Source of the DNA: an uncultured Blautia sp.
GTDB lineage: Bacteria; Bacillota; Clostridia; Lachnospirales; Lachnospiraceae
Direction of reading: 5' to 3'
NCBI GenBank assembly: GCA_946557785.1
Contig: CAMNTH010000015.1
Span: 1 to 64,000 of the forward strand
DNA: 64,000 nucleotides
The position numbers were made by a program, and so were the translations under genes. Positions 26,176 to 35,413 of this stretch are shown here, piece by piece; position 1 is the first letter of the stretch; each line of letters starts with the position of its first letter. The notes beneath the pieces were generated by a model, which ran no database searches, had not been told where the DNA came from, and worked only from the letters and a program-made list of their open reading frames with translations.

Positions 26176-27117
26176 GTGATAAGAATGTTTAAGTCCATTG
26201 ATGGTGTGATTCATCAGGTTCAGGAACCACAGGAGGGGTGCTGGATCGCTTTGACGAATCCCACAGCAACCGAGGTCTTTGAAATATCAGAACAGTTTGC
26301 CATAGAGGTTGACGATCTGCGAGCTCCTTTGGATGAGGAAGAGCGTTCCCGTATTGAAGTTGAGGATGCCTATACGCTGATTCTTGTGGATGTCCCCATT
26401 ATTGAGGAGCGTAATGACAAGGACTGGTATGGAACAATTCCTCTTGGCATTATTGTAACGGATAAGATGATCTTTACCATATGCCTGGAGGATACACAGG
26501 TACTTACCAGATTCATGGAAGGACGTGTACGCAACTTTTTCACTTATATGAAGACCCGTTTCATTCTGCAGATACTTTACCGCAATGCCAGTATGTATTT
26601 GCGCTATCTGCGTATCATAGATAAAAAGAGTGAGCAGGTGGAGGAGAAGCTGCATTTATCTCCCAGGAACCAGGAATTGATTGAACTTCTGGAACTGGAA
26701 AAATCTCTGGTATATTTTACGACCTCCCTGAGGTCCAATGAAGTAGTTCTGGAGAAGCTTATGAAGGTGGACAGCATTAAGAAATACCCGGAAGATACGG
26801 AGCTTCTTGATGATGTTATTATTGAAAATACCCAGGCGATCGAGATGGCGAATATTTACAGCGGAATCTTAAAGAGCATGATGGACGCCTTTGCTTCGGT
26901 TATTTCCAATAATCTGAATGACGTGATGAAGGTTTTGTCCATCATTACCATTGTTATGAGTATTCCAACGATGGTGTTTGGAGCTTACGGAATGAATTTA
27001 AATGCGGCTGGAATGCCTTTTTCAAGTACCCAGTGGGGATTTTTGATCATCATTCTGTTTTCCCTGGCTGCCAGCATCATAGCAGCCATTGTTCTTTCAA
27101 AGAAACGCTTTTTCTAA
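26176..27117 (+). CDS. corA: CorA-family divalent metal ion transporter
   Basis: Membrane channel for Mg2+ (or Co2+/Ni2+) of the CorA type. The large cytoplasmic N-terminal part is acidic and helical (LELEKSLVYFTTSLRSNEVVLEKL); two C-terminal membrane segments follow, the first ending in the signature YGMNL (GMN selectivity motif) and the second near the C-terminus before KKRFF. The ORF-track start at 26104 has no ribosome site; AGGGAAG precedes GTG at 26176 (313 residues), and ATG at 26185 is another option. Given the nearby B12 genes cobalt could be a substrate, but the CorA fold does not reveal this. Confidence 0.88.
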   Translation: MIRMFKSIDGVIHQVQEPQEGCWIALTNPTATEVFEISEQFAIEVDDLRAPLDEEERSRIEVEDAYTLILVDVPIIEERNDKDWYGTIPLGIIVTDKMIFTICLEDTQVLTRFMEGRVRNFFTYMKTRFILQILYRNASMYLRYLRIIDKKSEQVEEKLHLSPRNQELIELLELEKSLVYFTTSLRSNEVVLEKLMKVDSIKKYPEDTELLDDVIIENTQAIEMANIYSGILKSMMDAFASVISNNLNDVMKVLSIITIVMSIPTMVFGAYGMNLNAAGMPFSSTQWGFLIIILFSLAASIIAAIVLSKKRFF

Positions 27118-27162
27118 AAGGAGACGATATATTTCCGAAATAATAAAGGAGATGAAAGTTTT

Positions 27163-28038
27163 ATGAGGTGGATTGATAAGCTTGAGCGAAAATTTGGCAG
27201 ATATGGAATTCCTAATCTAACGGTGTATGTAATCATCTGTTATGTAATAGGATACCTTTTGCTGTATCTGAATCCCGCTGTGCTCAGTATGCTGAGCCTG
27301 GATGTTTCTAAGATCCTGCAGGGGCAGATCTGGCGCCTTGTGACATGGGTGCTTTATCCGCCGTCCTCAGAAAGTATCATGTTATTTGCGATCATGATCA
27401 TATTTTTTTATTATCCTATCGGAACGTCATTGGAACGTACCTGGGGAACTTTCCGGTATACCCTGTATATTTTTTCGGGGATTTTGTTTACAGTCATCGG
27501 CGCATTCCTCCTTCATTTTATAACGGGGGGATATGTGATGATTCATGGGATCAAATTTGCCCTGGACGGAAGTATTTATACAACCTATTATGTCAGTATG
27601 TCTATTTTCCTGGCTCTGGCAGTGACTTATCCTAATATGCAGGTTCTTTTGATGTTTATCCTTCCTGTGAAGATGAGCTGGATGGCTGTTCTCTATGTTG
27701 TGATTATTTTATTTGATATATTGAATTATATTCGGGGAGGTCTGTGGTTTATGGCAATCCCCATTGTAGCTTCCCTTTTGAATTTCATTATCTATTATCT
27801 GGGAACCAGGGATCTGTACCGATACAATCCAAAGGAAATCCGCAGAAAACAGAAGTTTAAAAAGGCAGTTGCAGGAGGCAGGGTTAATCATACAGGCGGA
27901 GTCAGCAAGCATAAATGTGCTATCTGCGGCCGGACCGAGCTGGATGATCCAAATCTGGAGTTCCGTTTTTGCTCAAGATGCAGCGGAAACTATGAATATT
28001 GTCAGGATCATTTATTCACCCATGAGCATGTAAAGTGA
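27163..28038 (+). CDS. Rhomboid-like membrane protein with C-terminal zinc-ribbon
   Basis: A 291-residue protein with about six membrane segments between residues 18 and 210 whose layout resembles the rhomboid fold (GQIWRLVTWVLYPPS, then GTSLERTWGTFRYTLYIF, which parallels the W-R-x-x-T and E-x-x-x-G-x-x-x-F/Y patterns of rhomboids and derlins). The protease motif G-x-S-G and a paired membrane histidine are not visible, so it is probably not an active protease. The soluble tail is basic (RRKQKFKKA) and ends with CAICG...CSRCS...C and histidines, a likely zinc-binding knuckle. It lies between corA and a LysA-type gene, 45 and 32 bases from them. Function unknown. Confidence 0.65.
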   Translation: MRWIDKLERKFGRYGIPNLTVYVIICYVIGYLLLYLNPAVLSMLSLDVSKILQGQIWRLVTWVLYPPSSESIMLFAIMIIFFYYPIGTSLERTWGTFRYTLYIFSGILFTVIGAFLLHFITGGYVMIHGIKFALDGSIYTTYYVSMSIFLALAVTYPNMQVLLMFILPVKMSWMAVLYVVIILFDILNYIRGGLWFMAIPIVASLLNFIIYYLGTRDLYRYNPKEIRRKQKFKKAVAGGRVNHTGGVSKHKCAICGRTELDDPNLEFRFCSRCSGNYEYCQDHLFTHEHVK

Positions 28039-28070
28039 GAAATGGAAACTGACACGAGGAGAGGAATATT

Positions 28071-29348
28071 ATGAAAAAAAGACCATTTGTAACACTGGAG
28101 AAGCTGGAAGAGATTGCAGCAGAATATCCAACGCCTTTCCATCTTTACGATGAAAAGGGAATTCGTGCAAATGCCGCAGCGTTGAAAGAGGCATTTGCAT
28201 GGAATAAGGGATTTAAGGAATTTTTTGCGGTAAAAGCGACCCCAAATCCGTATCTGATCCGGATTCTGCAGGAGTATGGCTGCGGCTGCGACTGTTCTTC
28301 CATGACAGAGTTAATGCTTGCTAAGGCTATTGGATGCAAACAAGGAGACATTATGTTTTCCTCCAATGATACGCCGGAGGAGGAATTTTGCTATGCAGAT
28401 GAAATCGGCGGTATCATTAATCTGGATGATATTACCCATATTGAAAGTGTAGAGAGGGCGGTGGGAAGCATTCCAAAGACCATAAGCTGCCGTTACAATC
28501 CGGGAGGATTGTTTAAGATCAGCAATGACATTATGGATAATCCTGGGGATGCCAAATACGGCATGACTACAGAGCAGATTTTTGAAGCATTCCGGATCTT
28601 GAAGGCAAAGGGCGCACAGGAATTTGGTATCCATGCATTCCTTGCAAGCAATACGGTAACCAATGAATACTATCCCATCCTTGCAAAGGTGATGTTTGAG
28701 CTAGCTGTAAAGCTTCAAAAAGAAACCGGGGCACATATTAAATTCATTAACTTGTCCGGCGGTATTGGGATTGCATACAGTCCTGACCAGAGACCAAATG
28801 ATATCCGTGCGATTGGGGAAGGTGTCAGAAAAGTATATGAAGAAGTTCTTGTTCCGGAAGGAATGGGTGACGTGGCAATTTATACAGAGCTTGGCCGTTT
28901 TATGATGGGGCCTTATGGCTGTCTTGTAACCAGGGCGATTCATGAAAAGCATACCCATAAGGAATATGTAGGCGTGGATGCCTGTGCAGTAAATCTTATG
29001 CGTCCTGCCATGTACGGCGCTTATCACCACATTACCGTTATGGGTAAGGAAGAGGAACCCTGCGATCATCTGTATGATATTACAGGCTCTCTTTGTGAGA
29101 ACAATGATAAATTTGCCATTGACCGTTACCTTCCCAAAATAGACAAGGGGGATCTTCTGGTGATCCATGATACAGGCGCCCATGGTTTTGCTATGGGGTA
29201 TAATTATAATGGTAAGCTGAAATCTGCGGAGGTTCTTCTCCATGAAGACGGAAGCTTTGAAATGATCCGCCGCGCAGAAACTGCAAGGGATTATTTTGCG
29301 ACGTTTGACTGCCTGCCGATCTATGAGAAGCTGTTGGAAGACGAATAA
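28071..29348 (+). CDS. lysA: Diaminopimelate decarboxylase-type PLP enzyme
   Basis: Fold-type III PLP decarboxylase of 425 residues, most likely making lysine from meso-diaminopimelate. The PLP lysine is in FFAVKATPNPYLI; CGCDCSSMTEL, the glycine-rich INLSGGIGIAY and the substrate-site stretch DACAVNLMRPAMYGAYHH, with CENNDKFA downstream, match the LysA pattern. One departure is TELGRFM where most members have E-P-G-R. That, and the long C-terminus, suggest a distinct clade, so another amino-acid substrate is possible. It is followed by two hairpins, the second a good terminator. Confidence 0.82.
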   Translation: MKKRPFVTLEKLEEIAAEYPTPFHLYDEKGIRANAAALKEAFAWNKGFKEFFAVKATPNPYLIRILQEYGCGCDCSSMTELMLAKAIGCKQGDIMFSSNDTPEEEFCYADEIGGIINLDDITHIESVERAVGSIPKTISCRYNPGGLFKISNDIMDNPGDAKYGMTTEQIFEAFRILKAKGAQEFGIHAFLASNTVTNEYYPILAKVMFELAVKLQKETGAHIKFINLSGGIGIAYSPDQRPNDIRAIGEGVRKVYEEVLVPEGMGDVAIYTELGRFMMGPYGCLVTRAIHEKHTHKEYVGVDACAVNLMRPAMYGAYHHITVMGKEEEPCDHLYDITGSLCENNDKFAIDRYLPKIDKGDLLVIHDTGAHGFAMGYNYNGKLKSAEVLLHEDGSFEMIRRAETARDYFATFDCLPIYEKLLEDE

Positions 29349-29374
29349 AGCACAGGAATCCGAAAGAGAAATCT

Positions 29375-29417
29375 TTTATATTCCAGGAAGCTGCAGGATA
29401 GTTTCCTGGAATATAAA
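29375..29417. repeat. 15-bp perfect inverted repeat downstream of lysA
   Basis: TTTATATTCCAGGAA and its exact complement TTCCTGGAATATAAA enclose 13 bases. It directly precedes and shares its final A residues with the terminator hairpin that follows. On the plus strand there is no T-run after it; on the minus strand it lies just after the terminator of the tRNA gene. Confidence 0.75.
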
Positions 29418-29451
29418 AAACCTGTAAAGCACTTACTTTACAGGTTTTTTT
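29418..29451. terminator. Bidirectional terminator shared by lysA and tRNA-Leu
   Basis: AAACCTGTAAAG - CACTTA - CTTTACAGGTTT followed by a T-run to 29451 on the plus strand, and by TTTTTTATAT on the minus strand. It can therefore stop lysA transcription from the left and tRNA-Leu transcription from the right; the tRNA 3' end is only about 2 bases away. Confidence 0.85.
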
Positions 29452-29452
29452 A

Positions 29453-29535
29453 TGCCGGCAGTGGGACTTGAACCCACACGTAGTTGCCTACAACAGATTT
29501 TGAGTCTGCCTCGTCTGCCATTCCGACATGCCGGC
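29453..29535 (-). tRNA. tRNA-Leu (anticodon CAA)
   Basis: Read on the minus strand, the acceptor arm GCCGGCA pairs with TGCCGGC followed by discriminator A; CCA is not encoded. The anticodon stem GCAGA / TCTGT encloses the loop CTCAAAA, giving anticodon CAA for the codon UUG. A long variable arm (TGTAGGCAACTACG) makes it a class II tRNA, as expected for leucine, and the T-arm reads GTGGGTTCAAGTCCCAC. It has its own promoter and shares a terminator with lysA. Confidence 0.95.
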
Positions 29536-29551
29536 ATCTGAACCGAGTTAT

Positions 29552-29580
29552 ATAATAGCATATAAAAAGGATAATAGCAA
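29552..29580 (-). promoter_or_regulatory. Promoter of tRNA-Leu
   Basis: Minus-strand TTGCTA (complement of 29575-29580), 17-base spacer, TATTAT (complement of 29552-29557), about 17 bases before the mature tRNA 5' end. Confidence 0.6.
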
Positions 29581-29711
29581 GAGATTTTTTGATTTTCGTG
29601 CTATTTTTTATATTTTTTTTTCAGAGGCAAGAAAAAGCATGCATCCAAAGAATTTTTTATGAAAAGTAAGGGATAATTTATAAAAAGTTCATGAATTTTA
29701 TCTGAAATGCA

Positions 29712-29740
29712 TTGATATTTGCAATTAAAGGTGTTAAAGT
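29712..29740 (+). promoter_or_regulatory. Candidate promoter of ftsH
   Basis: TTGATA (29712-29717), 17-base spacer, TAAAGT (29735-29740). Both boxes depart from consensus; the region is A/T rich and other choices exist. Confidence 0.4.
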
Positions 29741-29775
29741 ACTCTAAATTAAACTATAGAAAACGAGGAAACCAT

Positions 29776-31623
29776 ATGGATTTGGGAAACAAGAAACCTG
29801 GAAAAAGACCAATGTATGTGTATTATATCATAGCGGTTGCTGTGATTTTTCTGCTGAATTTCCTGGTGCTTCCTTCCATTCAGGAGGGAAGCATGATTAC
29901 AACCGATTACAGCACGTTCTTAAGCAATGTAGAGAGAGGTAATGTATCGGAAGCCACTGTTGACGGAGATTATATTTACTATCTGGCGAAGCAGGAGGGA
30001 AGAGAGGTTCCATGCAAAACCGTAGCCATGGATGATCCGAACCTGGTAGAGAGGCTGAGACAGGCAGGGGTTCAGATGAGCGAGATTGCGCCTGAGAGAC
30101 AGTCTATTGTGCTGACGCTTCTTCTTAGCTATCTGGTTCCCATTGGTATTTTTATCCTGCTTGGACGCTGGATCAGCAAAAAAATGATGCGCTCCATGGG
30201 CGATGCTCCCGGAGGAATGATGTCTTTTGGAAAGAGCAATGCCAAAGTCTATGTAAAATCCACCAGCGGAATTAAGTTTCATGATGTTGCCGGCGAGGAT
30301 GAGGCTAAGGAATTACTGACGGAGATTGTGGACTATCTTCACAATCCTCATAAATATGCGGAAATTGGTGCGTCCATGCCTAAAGGAGCCCTTCTTGTAG
30401 GACCTCCCGGAACAGGAAAGACCCTTTTGGCAAAAGCGGTAGCCGGAGAAGCGGAAGTTCCGTTTTTCTCCATTTCCGGTTCGGAATTTGTGGAAATGTT
30501 TGTAGGTATGGGTGCTGCAAAGGTGCGTGACCTGTTTAAGCAGGCCAATGAGAAAGCTCCCTGTATCGTATTTATTGACGAGATCGATACCATTGGCAAG
30601 AAGCGTGACGGTGCAGGCTTCTCCGGTGGAAATGACGAGCGTGAGCAGACGCTGAATCAGCTTCTTACAGAGATGGATGGCTTTGACGGTTCCAAGGGCG
30701 TTGTGATCCTGGCAGCAACCAACCGTCCGGATTCCCTTGATCCTGCCCTTCTTCGTCCGGGCCGTTTCGACAGAAGGATTCCTGTAGAATTGCCGGATCT
30801 TCAGGGACGAGAAGAAATTCTGAAGGTTCATGCAAAAAAGATTAAGATTGCGGACAGTGTTCGCTTTGATGAAATTGCAAAAGCGGCAGCCGGAGCCTCC
30901 GGAGCAGAGCTGGCAAATATTGTAAATGAAGCTGCACTCAGGGCAGTGCGGGATGGAAGAAAATTTGCTACCCAGGCGGATTTTGAAGAGAGTATCGAGG
31001 TGGTAATTGCAGGCTATCAGAAGAAGAACCGCGTACTTTCCAATAAGGAGAAGCTGATCGTTTCTTATCACGAGATCGGTCATGCCCTTGTTGCTGCCAA
31101 GCAGACAGATTCTGCGCCTGTGCATAAGATTACCATCATTCCCCGAACATCCGGTGCATTGGGATATACCATGCAGGTGGATGAGAAGGAACATTTCCTT
31201 ATGTCAAAGGAAGAACTGGAGAATAAGATTGCTACATTTACAGGCGGACGTGCAGCAGAGGAACTGATTTTCCATACCATTACCACAGGTGCATCAAATG
31301 ATATTGAGCAGGCAACAAAAATTGCAAGAGCAATGATCTCCCGCTATGGTATGAGTGATGAATTTGATATGGTAGCTATGGAGAACGTTACCAATCAGTA
31401 CCTGGGAGGAGATGCGAGCCTGGCATGTTCTTTTGAAACGCAGACGATCCTGGATAAAAAGGTGGTAGATTTGGTAAGTACACAGCATCGAAAAGCCCTG
31501 AAGATTCTTCAGGATAATATTGGAAAGCTTCATGAGCTGGCAAAATATCTGTATGAGCATGAGACAATTACCGGAGAGGAATTTATGAAGATTTTGGAGG
31601 CTTCCGGTGAGGAAAGCCTTTAA
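29776..31623 (+). CDS. ftsH: ATP-dependent zinc metalloprotease FtsH
   Basis: Membrane-anchored AAA+ protease that degrades misfolded membrane proteins and short-lived regulators. The chosen ATG, after ACGAGGAAA, gives 615 residues. Two membrane segments (about residues 13-34 and 112-136) flank an extracytoplasmic domain; the AAA module has Walker A GPPGTGKT near residue 210, Walker [10 protein letters not shown], and the second region of homology [20 protein letters not shown]. The protease zinc site is SYHEIGHAL near residue 431. The C-terminal tail is short. The ORF-track start 19 codons upstream lacks a ribosome site. A terminator follows. Confidence 0.96.
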   Translation: MDLGNKKPGKRPMYVYYIIAVAVIFLLNFLVLPSIQEGSMITTDYSTFLSNVERGNVSEATVDGDYIYYLAKQEGREVPCKTVAMDDPNLVERLRQAGVQMSEIAPERQSIVLTLLLSYLVPIGIFILLGRWISKKMMRSMGDAPGGMMSFGKSNAKVYVKSTSGIKFHDVAGEDEAKELLTEIVDYLHNPHKYAEIGASMPKGALLVGPPGTGKTLLAKAVAGEAEVPFFSISGSEFVEMFVGMGAAKVRDLFKQANEKAPCIVFIDEIDTIGKKRDGAGFSGGNDEREQTLNQLLTEMDGFDGSKGVVILAATNRPDSLDPALLRPGRFDRRIPVELPDLQGREEILKVHAKKIKIADSVRFDEIAKAAAGASGAELANIVNEAALRAVRDGRKFATQADFEESIEVVIAGYQKKNRVLSNKEKLIVSYHEIGHALVAAKQTDSAPVHKITIIPRTSGALGYTMQVDEKEHFLMSKEELENKIATFTGGRAAEELIFHTITTGASNDIEQATKIARAMISRYGMSDEFDMVAMENVTNQYLGGDASLACSFETQTILDKKVVDLVSTQHRKALKILQDNIGKLHELAKYLYEHETITGEEFMKILEASGEESL

Positions 31624-31655
31624 GATCAAAAAAGAGAAGAAAAAGAGAAGAAGAA

Positions 31656-31696
31656 AGGTGATCCGTAGGGCAAAAAACGTCCCGGATCACTTTTTT
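31656..31696 (+). terminator. Terminator downstream of ftsH
   Basis: GTGATCCG (31658-31665) pairs with CGGATCAC (31683-31690) around a 17-base loop, followed by TTTTTT. Confidence 0.75.
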
Positions 31697-31713
31697 CAAT
31701 GTTTTTACGCCCC

Positions 31714-31742
31714 TTGTATTTTATTCTTGATTCCGTTATAAT
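31714..31742 (+). promoter_or_regulatory. Promoter of the zinc-finger / polA gene run
   Basis: TTGTAT (31714-31719), 17-base spacer and perfect TATAAT (31737-31742), just after the ftsH terminator and 51 bases before the next ATG. Confidence 0.65.
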
Positions 31743-31793
31743 CATGTGGAAGCTATGGAACGTTTTTGCTGACGAAAGGACAGGTGACGGATT

Positions 31794-32147
31794 ATGAACT
31801 GCCGTGCAGCAGAGGGAATGGTAACAAGATATATGGACCATACACTGTCGATCAAAGAACTGGAAGAATTCCTGGAGCACGTGCAGTCCTGCAGCTCCTG
31901 TTACGAAGAATTGGAAACATACTTTATTGTGCAGCAGGCTATGGTACAGCTTGATGAAGAGGAAGAAGAGGAAAGCGCTGTTTTGGATCTGCAGCATCTT
32001 TTGGAGCAGGATCTGAAAAAGAGCAGGAGATACATCCGTAAGAAAAAACTGGAGCAGATTCTAACGGCTGCTCTTTTTATCATACTGATCGCAGCGCTGA
32101 TTGCATTTTTCGCATTTGCGATCCAGGAACTGAGTCAGTTTTTATAA
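31794..32147 (+). CDS. Small membrane protein with N-terminal zinc-finger (anti-sigma-like)
   Basis: A 117-residue protein. The N-terminal part (MNCRAAEGMVTRYMDHTL...LEEFLEHVQSCSSCYEEL) has the C-x(n)-H-x-x-x-C-x-x-C arrangement of the zf-HC2 zinc-finger found in anti-sigma factors (here HVQSCSSC). An acidic patch (EEEEEE) and a basic helical stretch (KKSRRYIRKKK) follow, then one C-terminal membrane segment (ILTAALFIILIAALIAFFAF), so the finger is cytoplasmic with the C-terminus in or across the membrane. No sigma factor gene is adjacent; the neighbours are ftsH and polA. Function unknown; signalling by protein-protein contact is a guess. Confidence 0.75.
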   Translation: MNCRAAEGMVTRYMDHTLSIKELEEFLEHVQSCSSCYEELETYFIVQQAMVQLDEEEEEESAVLDLQHLLEQDLKKSRRYIRKKKLEQILTAALFIILIAALIAFFAFAIQELSQFL

Positions 32148-32173
32148 AAAGACAGGGGATTTAGGAGGAAAAA

Positions 32174-34813
32174 ATGAGCCAAAAAATATTACTGATTGAC
32201 GGACACAGCATATTGAACAGAGCTTTTTACGGACTTCCCGATCTGACGAATTCAGAAGGGAGACATACGGGGGCAGTGTATGGATTTCTGAATATCCTGT
32301 TTCGTATTCTGGAAGAAGAGAAGCCGGATTATCTGACTGTGGCATTTGATCTTCATGCTCCTACTTTCCGGCATAAAATTTATGATGCGTATAAAGGCAC
32401 CCGTAAAGGAATGCCTGAGGAACTGGCAGAACAGGTGCCTTTGATGAAGGAAATGCTGGGGGCAATGGGAGTAAAAATAGTTTCCATGGAAGGTTATGAG
32501 GCAGATGACATTTTGGGAACCCTTGCAAGAAGAAGTGAGGAGTGTGGAATGGATGTTACGATCCTGTCCGGAGACCGTGATCTTCTGCAGCTTGCTACAG
32601 AGAAGGTTATGATCCGCCTTCCCAAAACCTCCAAGGGAAAGACCGTGATCGAAGATTATCATGCTGCCCAGGTGCTGGAAAAATACCAGGTAACTCCGCC
32701 TCAGATCATTGAACTGAAGGCTCTTATGGGAGACAGCTCCGATAATATTCCTGGTATTCCAGGCGTAGGAGAGAAAACAGCAACAAAAATGATCGTGGAA
32801 TTCGGCAATATTGAAAATGCATATGCTCACCTGGAAGAAGTGAAGCCAAATAAAGCCAGGGAATCCCTGCGAATGCATTATGATATGGCTTCTTTAAGCA
32901 AAACGCTTGCTACCATCAATACAGACAGCCCCATTGCATATGCATATGAGGATGCAAAACTGGGGGATCTTTTTACAAAAGAAGCATATGAGCTGTGCAA
33001 ACAGTTGGATTTTAAAAATCTCCTGGGAAGATTTGGAAGGGACACGGTGACAGAAATCACCATGGATCAGGACTTTTTTATCTGCAGTGATTTTTCAGGA
33101 ACAGAAGCCCTTTTTGAAAAGGCAGCTTTGAAGGAGACTGCGGGAGCTGCCCTTATGGCTGATAAGGACAGGGTCTATGGCCTTGGTCTGGCACTGAAGG
33201 AAAAGGAAGTCTATTACGTTCCTGTAGAGGGATTGGTTACAGGAGAATACCTGTGCGGAAAGCTTCAGGCATTATCAGGGAAAACCATCATCAGCGCATT
33301 GGATGTAAAAGCAATATTAAAGCATGTGGATATTCAGAAGCCTGCCCGGGTGTTTGATGTGGGTGTTGGTGCATATCTTATGAATCCGCTGAAATCCAAT
33401 TATACTTTTGACGATGTTGCAAAAGAATATATGGGAGGAGTGCTTCTCCCCTCTAAAGAGGATCTTCTTGGAAAAGCTTCCCTGGCAAAGGCATGGGAAG
33501 AGGGAATGGACGGTTTGATGAACCTGGCCTGCTATATGGCTTATGCTGCCCTTGGATGTATGGAGCCAGTAAAAAAAGCTTTGCAGGAAACCGGGATGTT
33601 AAGTGTTTACGAGGAAATCGAGCTGCCTTTGGTTTTTACCCTGGATTCCATGGAAAAATGGGGAATCCGTGTAAAAGGGGAAGAACTGAAGGCCTATGGA
33701 GAAAAGCTTACGGTAAGGATTCAGGAGCTGGAAAAGCTGATATATGGGCAGGCAGGGGAAGAATTTAATATCAACTCCCCAAAACAGCTTGGTGTGATCC
33801 TTTTTGAAAAAATGGGGATTCCGGGAGGAAAGAAGACAAAAACCGGATACTCTACTGCAGCTGATATTTTGGAAAAGCTGGCGCCGGAACAGCCTATTGT
33901 AAATGATATTTTAGAATACCGGCAGCTTACCAAGCTGAAATCCACCTATGCGGACGGCCTGGGCAATGTGATCGAGGAGGATGGAAGAATTCATTCCACC
34001 TTTAATCAGACGATCACAGCTACAGGGAGAATCAGCAGTACAGAGCCGAATCTTCAGAATATTCCTGTTCGGATGGAACTGGGAAGGCTGATCAGGAAGG
34101 TATTTGTACCGGAAGAGGGTTTTGTGTTTGTAGATGCAGATTATTCCCAGATCGAGCTGCGTGTGCTTGCCCATATGTCCGGAGACGAAAAGCTGATCCA
34201 GGCATATAAAGAGGCGCAGGATATTCATCGTCTGACTGCCTCTCAGGTGTTCCATGTACCCTTTGAGGAAGTAACCTCTCTTCAAAGACGGAATGCAAAG
34301 GCTGTGAATTTTGGAATCGTATACGGCATCAGTTCTTTTGGCCTGAGTCAGGATTTAAGTATTACCAGAAAAGAAGCAGCGGAATATATTGAGAGTTATT
34401 TTGACACCTATCCCAAAATCAAGGGATTTTTGGACGGGATGGTTCTGGAAGGAAAAGAAAAAGGCTATGTAACCACCATGTTCGGCAGACGCCGCCCTGT
34501 TCCGGAATTGAAGTCCAGTAATTTTATGCAGCGTTCTTTTGGAGAGCGGGTAGCTATGAATTCCCCTATTCAGGGAACTGCGGCAGATATTATCAAGATT
34601 GCCATGAATCGTGTTTACGGAAGGATGATCCAGGAAGGGCTTCAGTCCAGACTGGTACTGCAGGTACACGATGAGCTGCTTATTGAGACGAAAAAGGAAG
34701 AGCTGGCTGCTGTTTCCAGGATTTTGGAGGAAGAGATGAAGGGAGCCGCACGTTTAGCTGTGGAGCTTGAGGTTGACATGCATGAAGGGGAAAACTGGTA
34801 CGAGGCAAAATAA
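32174..34813 (+). CDS. polA: DNA polymerase I
   Basis: Repair and Okazaki-fragment processing polymerase, 879 residues. Residues 1 to about 290 are the 5'-3' nuclease (LLIDGHSILNRAFYGLP, EADDILGTLAR, GDSSDNIPGIPGVGEKTA). The middle part (about 295-480) is the exonuclease-like domain but without the D-T-E-T motif, so proofreading is probably absent, as in the Bacillus and Thermus enzymes. The polymerase domain has motif A DADYSQIELRVLAHMSG near residue 652, the O-helix RRNAKAVNFGIVYG and motif C VHDELLIE near 830. AGGAGG precedes the ATG. The coaE start codon follows the stop directly. Confidence 0.96.
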   Translation: MSQKILLIDGHSILNRAFYGLPDLTNSEGRHTGAVYGFLNILFRILEEEKPDYLTVAFDLHAPTFRHKIYDAYKGTRKGMPEELAEQVPLMKEMLGAMGVKIVSMEGYEADDILGTLARRSEECGMDVTILSGDRDLLQLATEKVMIRLPKTSKGKTVIEDYHAAQVLEKYQVTPPQIIELKALMGDSSDNIPGIPGVGEKTATKMIVEFGNIENAYAHLEEVKPNKARESLRMHYDMASLSKTLATINTDSPIAYAYEDAKLGDLFTKEAYELCKQLDFKNLLGRFGRDTVTEITMDQDFFICSDFSGTEALFEKAALKETAGAALMADKDRVYGLGLALKEKEVYYVPVEGLVTGEYLCGKLQALSGKTIISALDVKAILKHVDIQKPARVFDVGVGAYLMNPLKSNYTFDDVAKEYMGGVLLPSKEDLLGKASLAKAWEEGMDGLMNLACYMAYAALGCMEPVKKALQETGMLSVYEEIELPLVFTLDSMEKWGIRVKGEELKAYGEKLTVRIQELEKLIYGQAGEEFNINSPKQLGVILFEKMGIPGGKKTKTGYSTAADILEKLAPEQPIVNDILEYRQLTKLKSTYADGLGNVIEEDGRIHSTFNQTITATGRISSTEPNLQNIPVRMELGRLIRKVFVPEEGFVFVDADYSQIELRVLAHMSGDEKLIQAYKEAQDIHRLTASQVFHVPFEEVTSLQRRNAKAVNFGIVYGISSFGLSQDLSITRKEAAEYIESYFDTYPKIKGFLDGMVLEGKEKGYVTTMFGRRRPVPELKSSNFMQRSFGERVAMNSPIQGTAADIIKIAMNRVYGRMIQEGLQSRLVLQVHDELLIETKKEELAAVSRILEEEMKGAARLAVELEVDMHEGENWYEAK

Positions 34814-35413
34814 ATGAGAACCATTGGAATTACCGGCGGAGTGGGAGCCGGAAAAAGTACAGTCCTGGAATATATGGCGTCCCATCTGGATGCCTGTGTC
34901 CTGGAAGCGGATAAGGTTGGGCATCTTGTTATGGAGCCGGGAGGTGCCTGCTATGATGCAATAATTAACTTATTTGGAAAAGATGTGATAAAAAGTGATA
35001 AAACCATTGACCGGAAGCGTGTTTCGGATGTAGTATTCTGTAATGGGAAGATGCTTGCGCTTTTAAATGGGATTATCCATCCTGCTGTAAAGGAATTTAT
35101 CTGCAGGCGTCTTAGGGAAGAGCGGGAGAGCGGACGGAAGCTGTCTGTTGTAGAAGCAGCTCTTCTTTTGGAAGATCATTATGAAATATTCTGCGATGAG
35201 ATCTGGTATATTCATACGGATGAGGAAACCCGCATTGCCCGGCTTATGGAAAGCCGGGGCTATACCAGGGAGAAAGCATTGAGCATTATCCGCAATCAGG
35301 CTGCGGAAGAATTTTTCCGTGCCCATGCAGATTATGTTATTGAGAATAATGGTGATCTAAAAACGACCCACGAGCAAATCGAAAAAGGGGTAAAACGAAA
35401 TGAGATTTTGTAG
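34814..35413 (+). CDS. coaE: Dephospho-CoA kinase
   Basis: Last step of coenzyme A synthesis: phosphorylation of the 3'-hydroxyl of dephospho-CoA. The 199-residue P-loop kinase begins IGITGGVGAGKSTVLEYM and has EADKVGHLVMEPG, the lid-region LMESRGYTREKALSIIRNQ and a C-terminal VIENNGDL typical of CoaE. It abuts polA and overlaps the next gene by 14 bases; polA-coaE neighbourhoods are common in Firmicutes. Confidence 0.94.
   Translation: MRTIGITGGVGAGKSTVLEYMASHLDACVLEADKVGHLVMEPGGACYDAIINLFGKDVIKSDKTIDRKRVSDVVFCNGKMLALLNGIIHPAVKEFICRRLREERESGRKLSVVEAALLLEDHYEIFCDEIWYIHTDEETRIARLMESRGYTREKALSIIRNQAAEEFFRAHADYVIENNGDLKTTHEQIEKGVKRNEIL

Noticed and set aside
30313-31194. A 293-residue minus-strand ORF antisense to ftsH
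   Set aside because: Mirrors a highly conserved coding sequence; composition is unlike a real protein and no start signal is seen.
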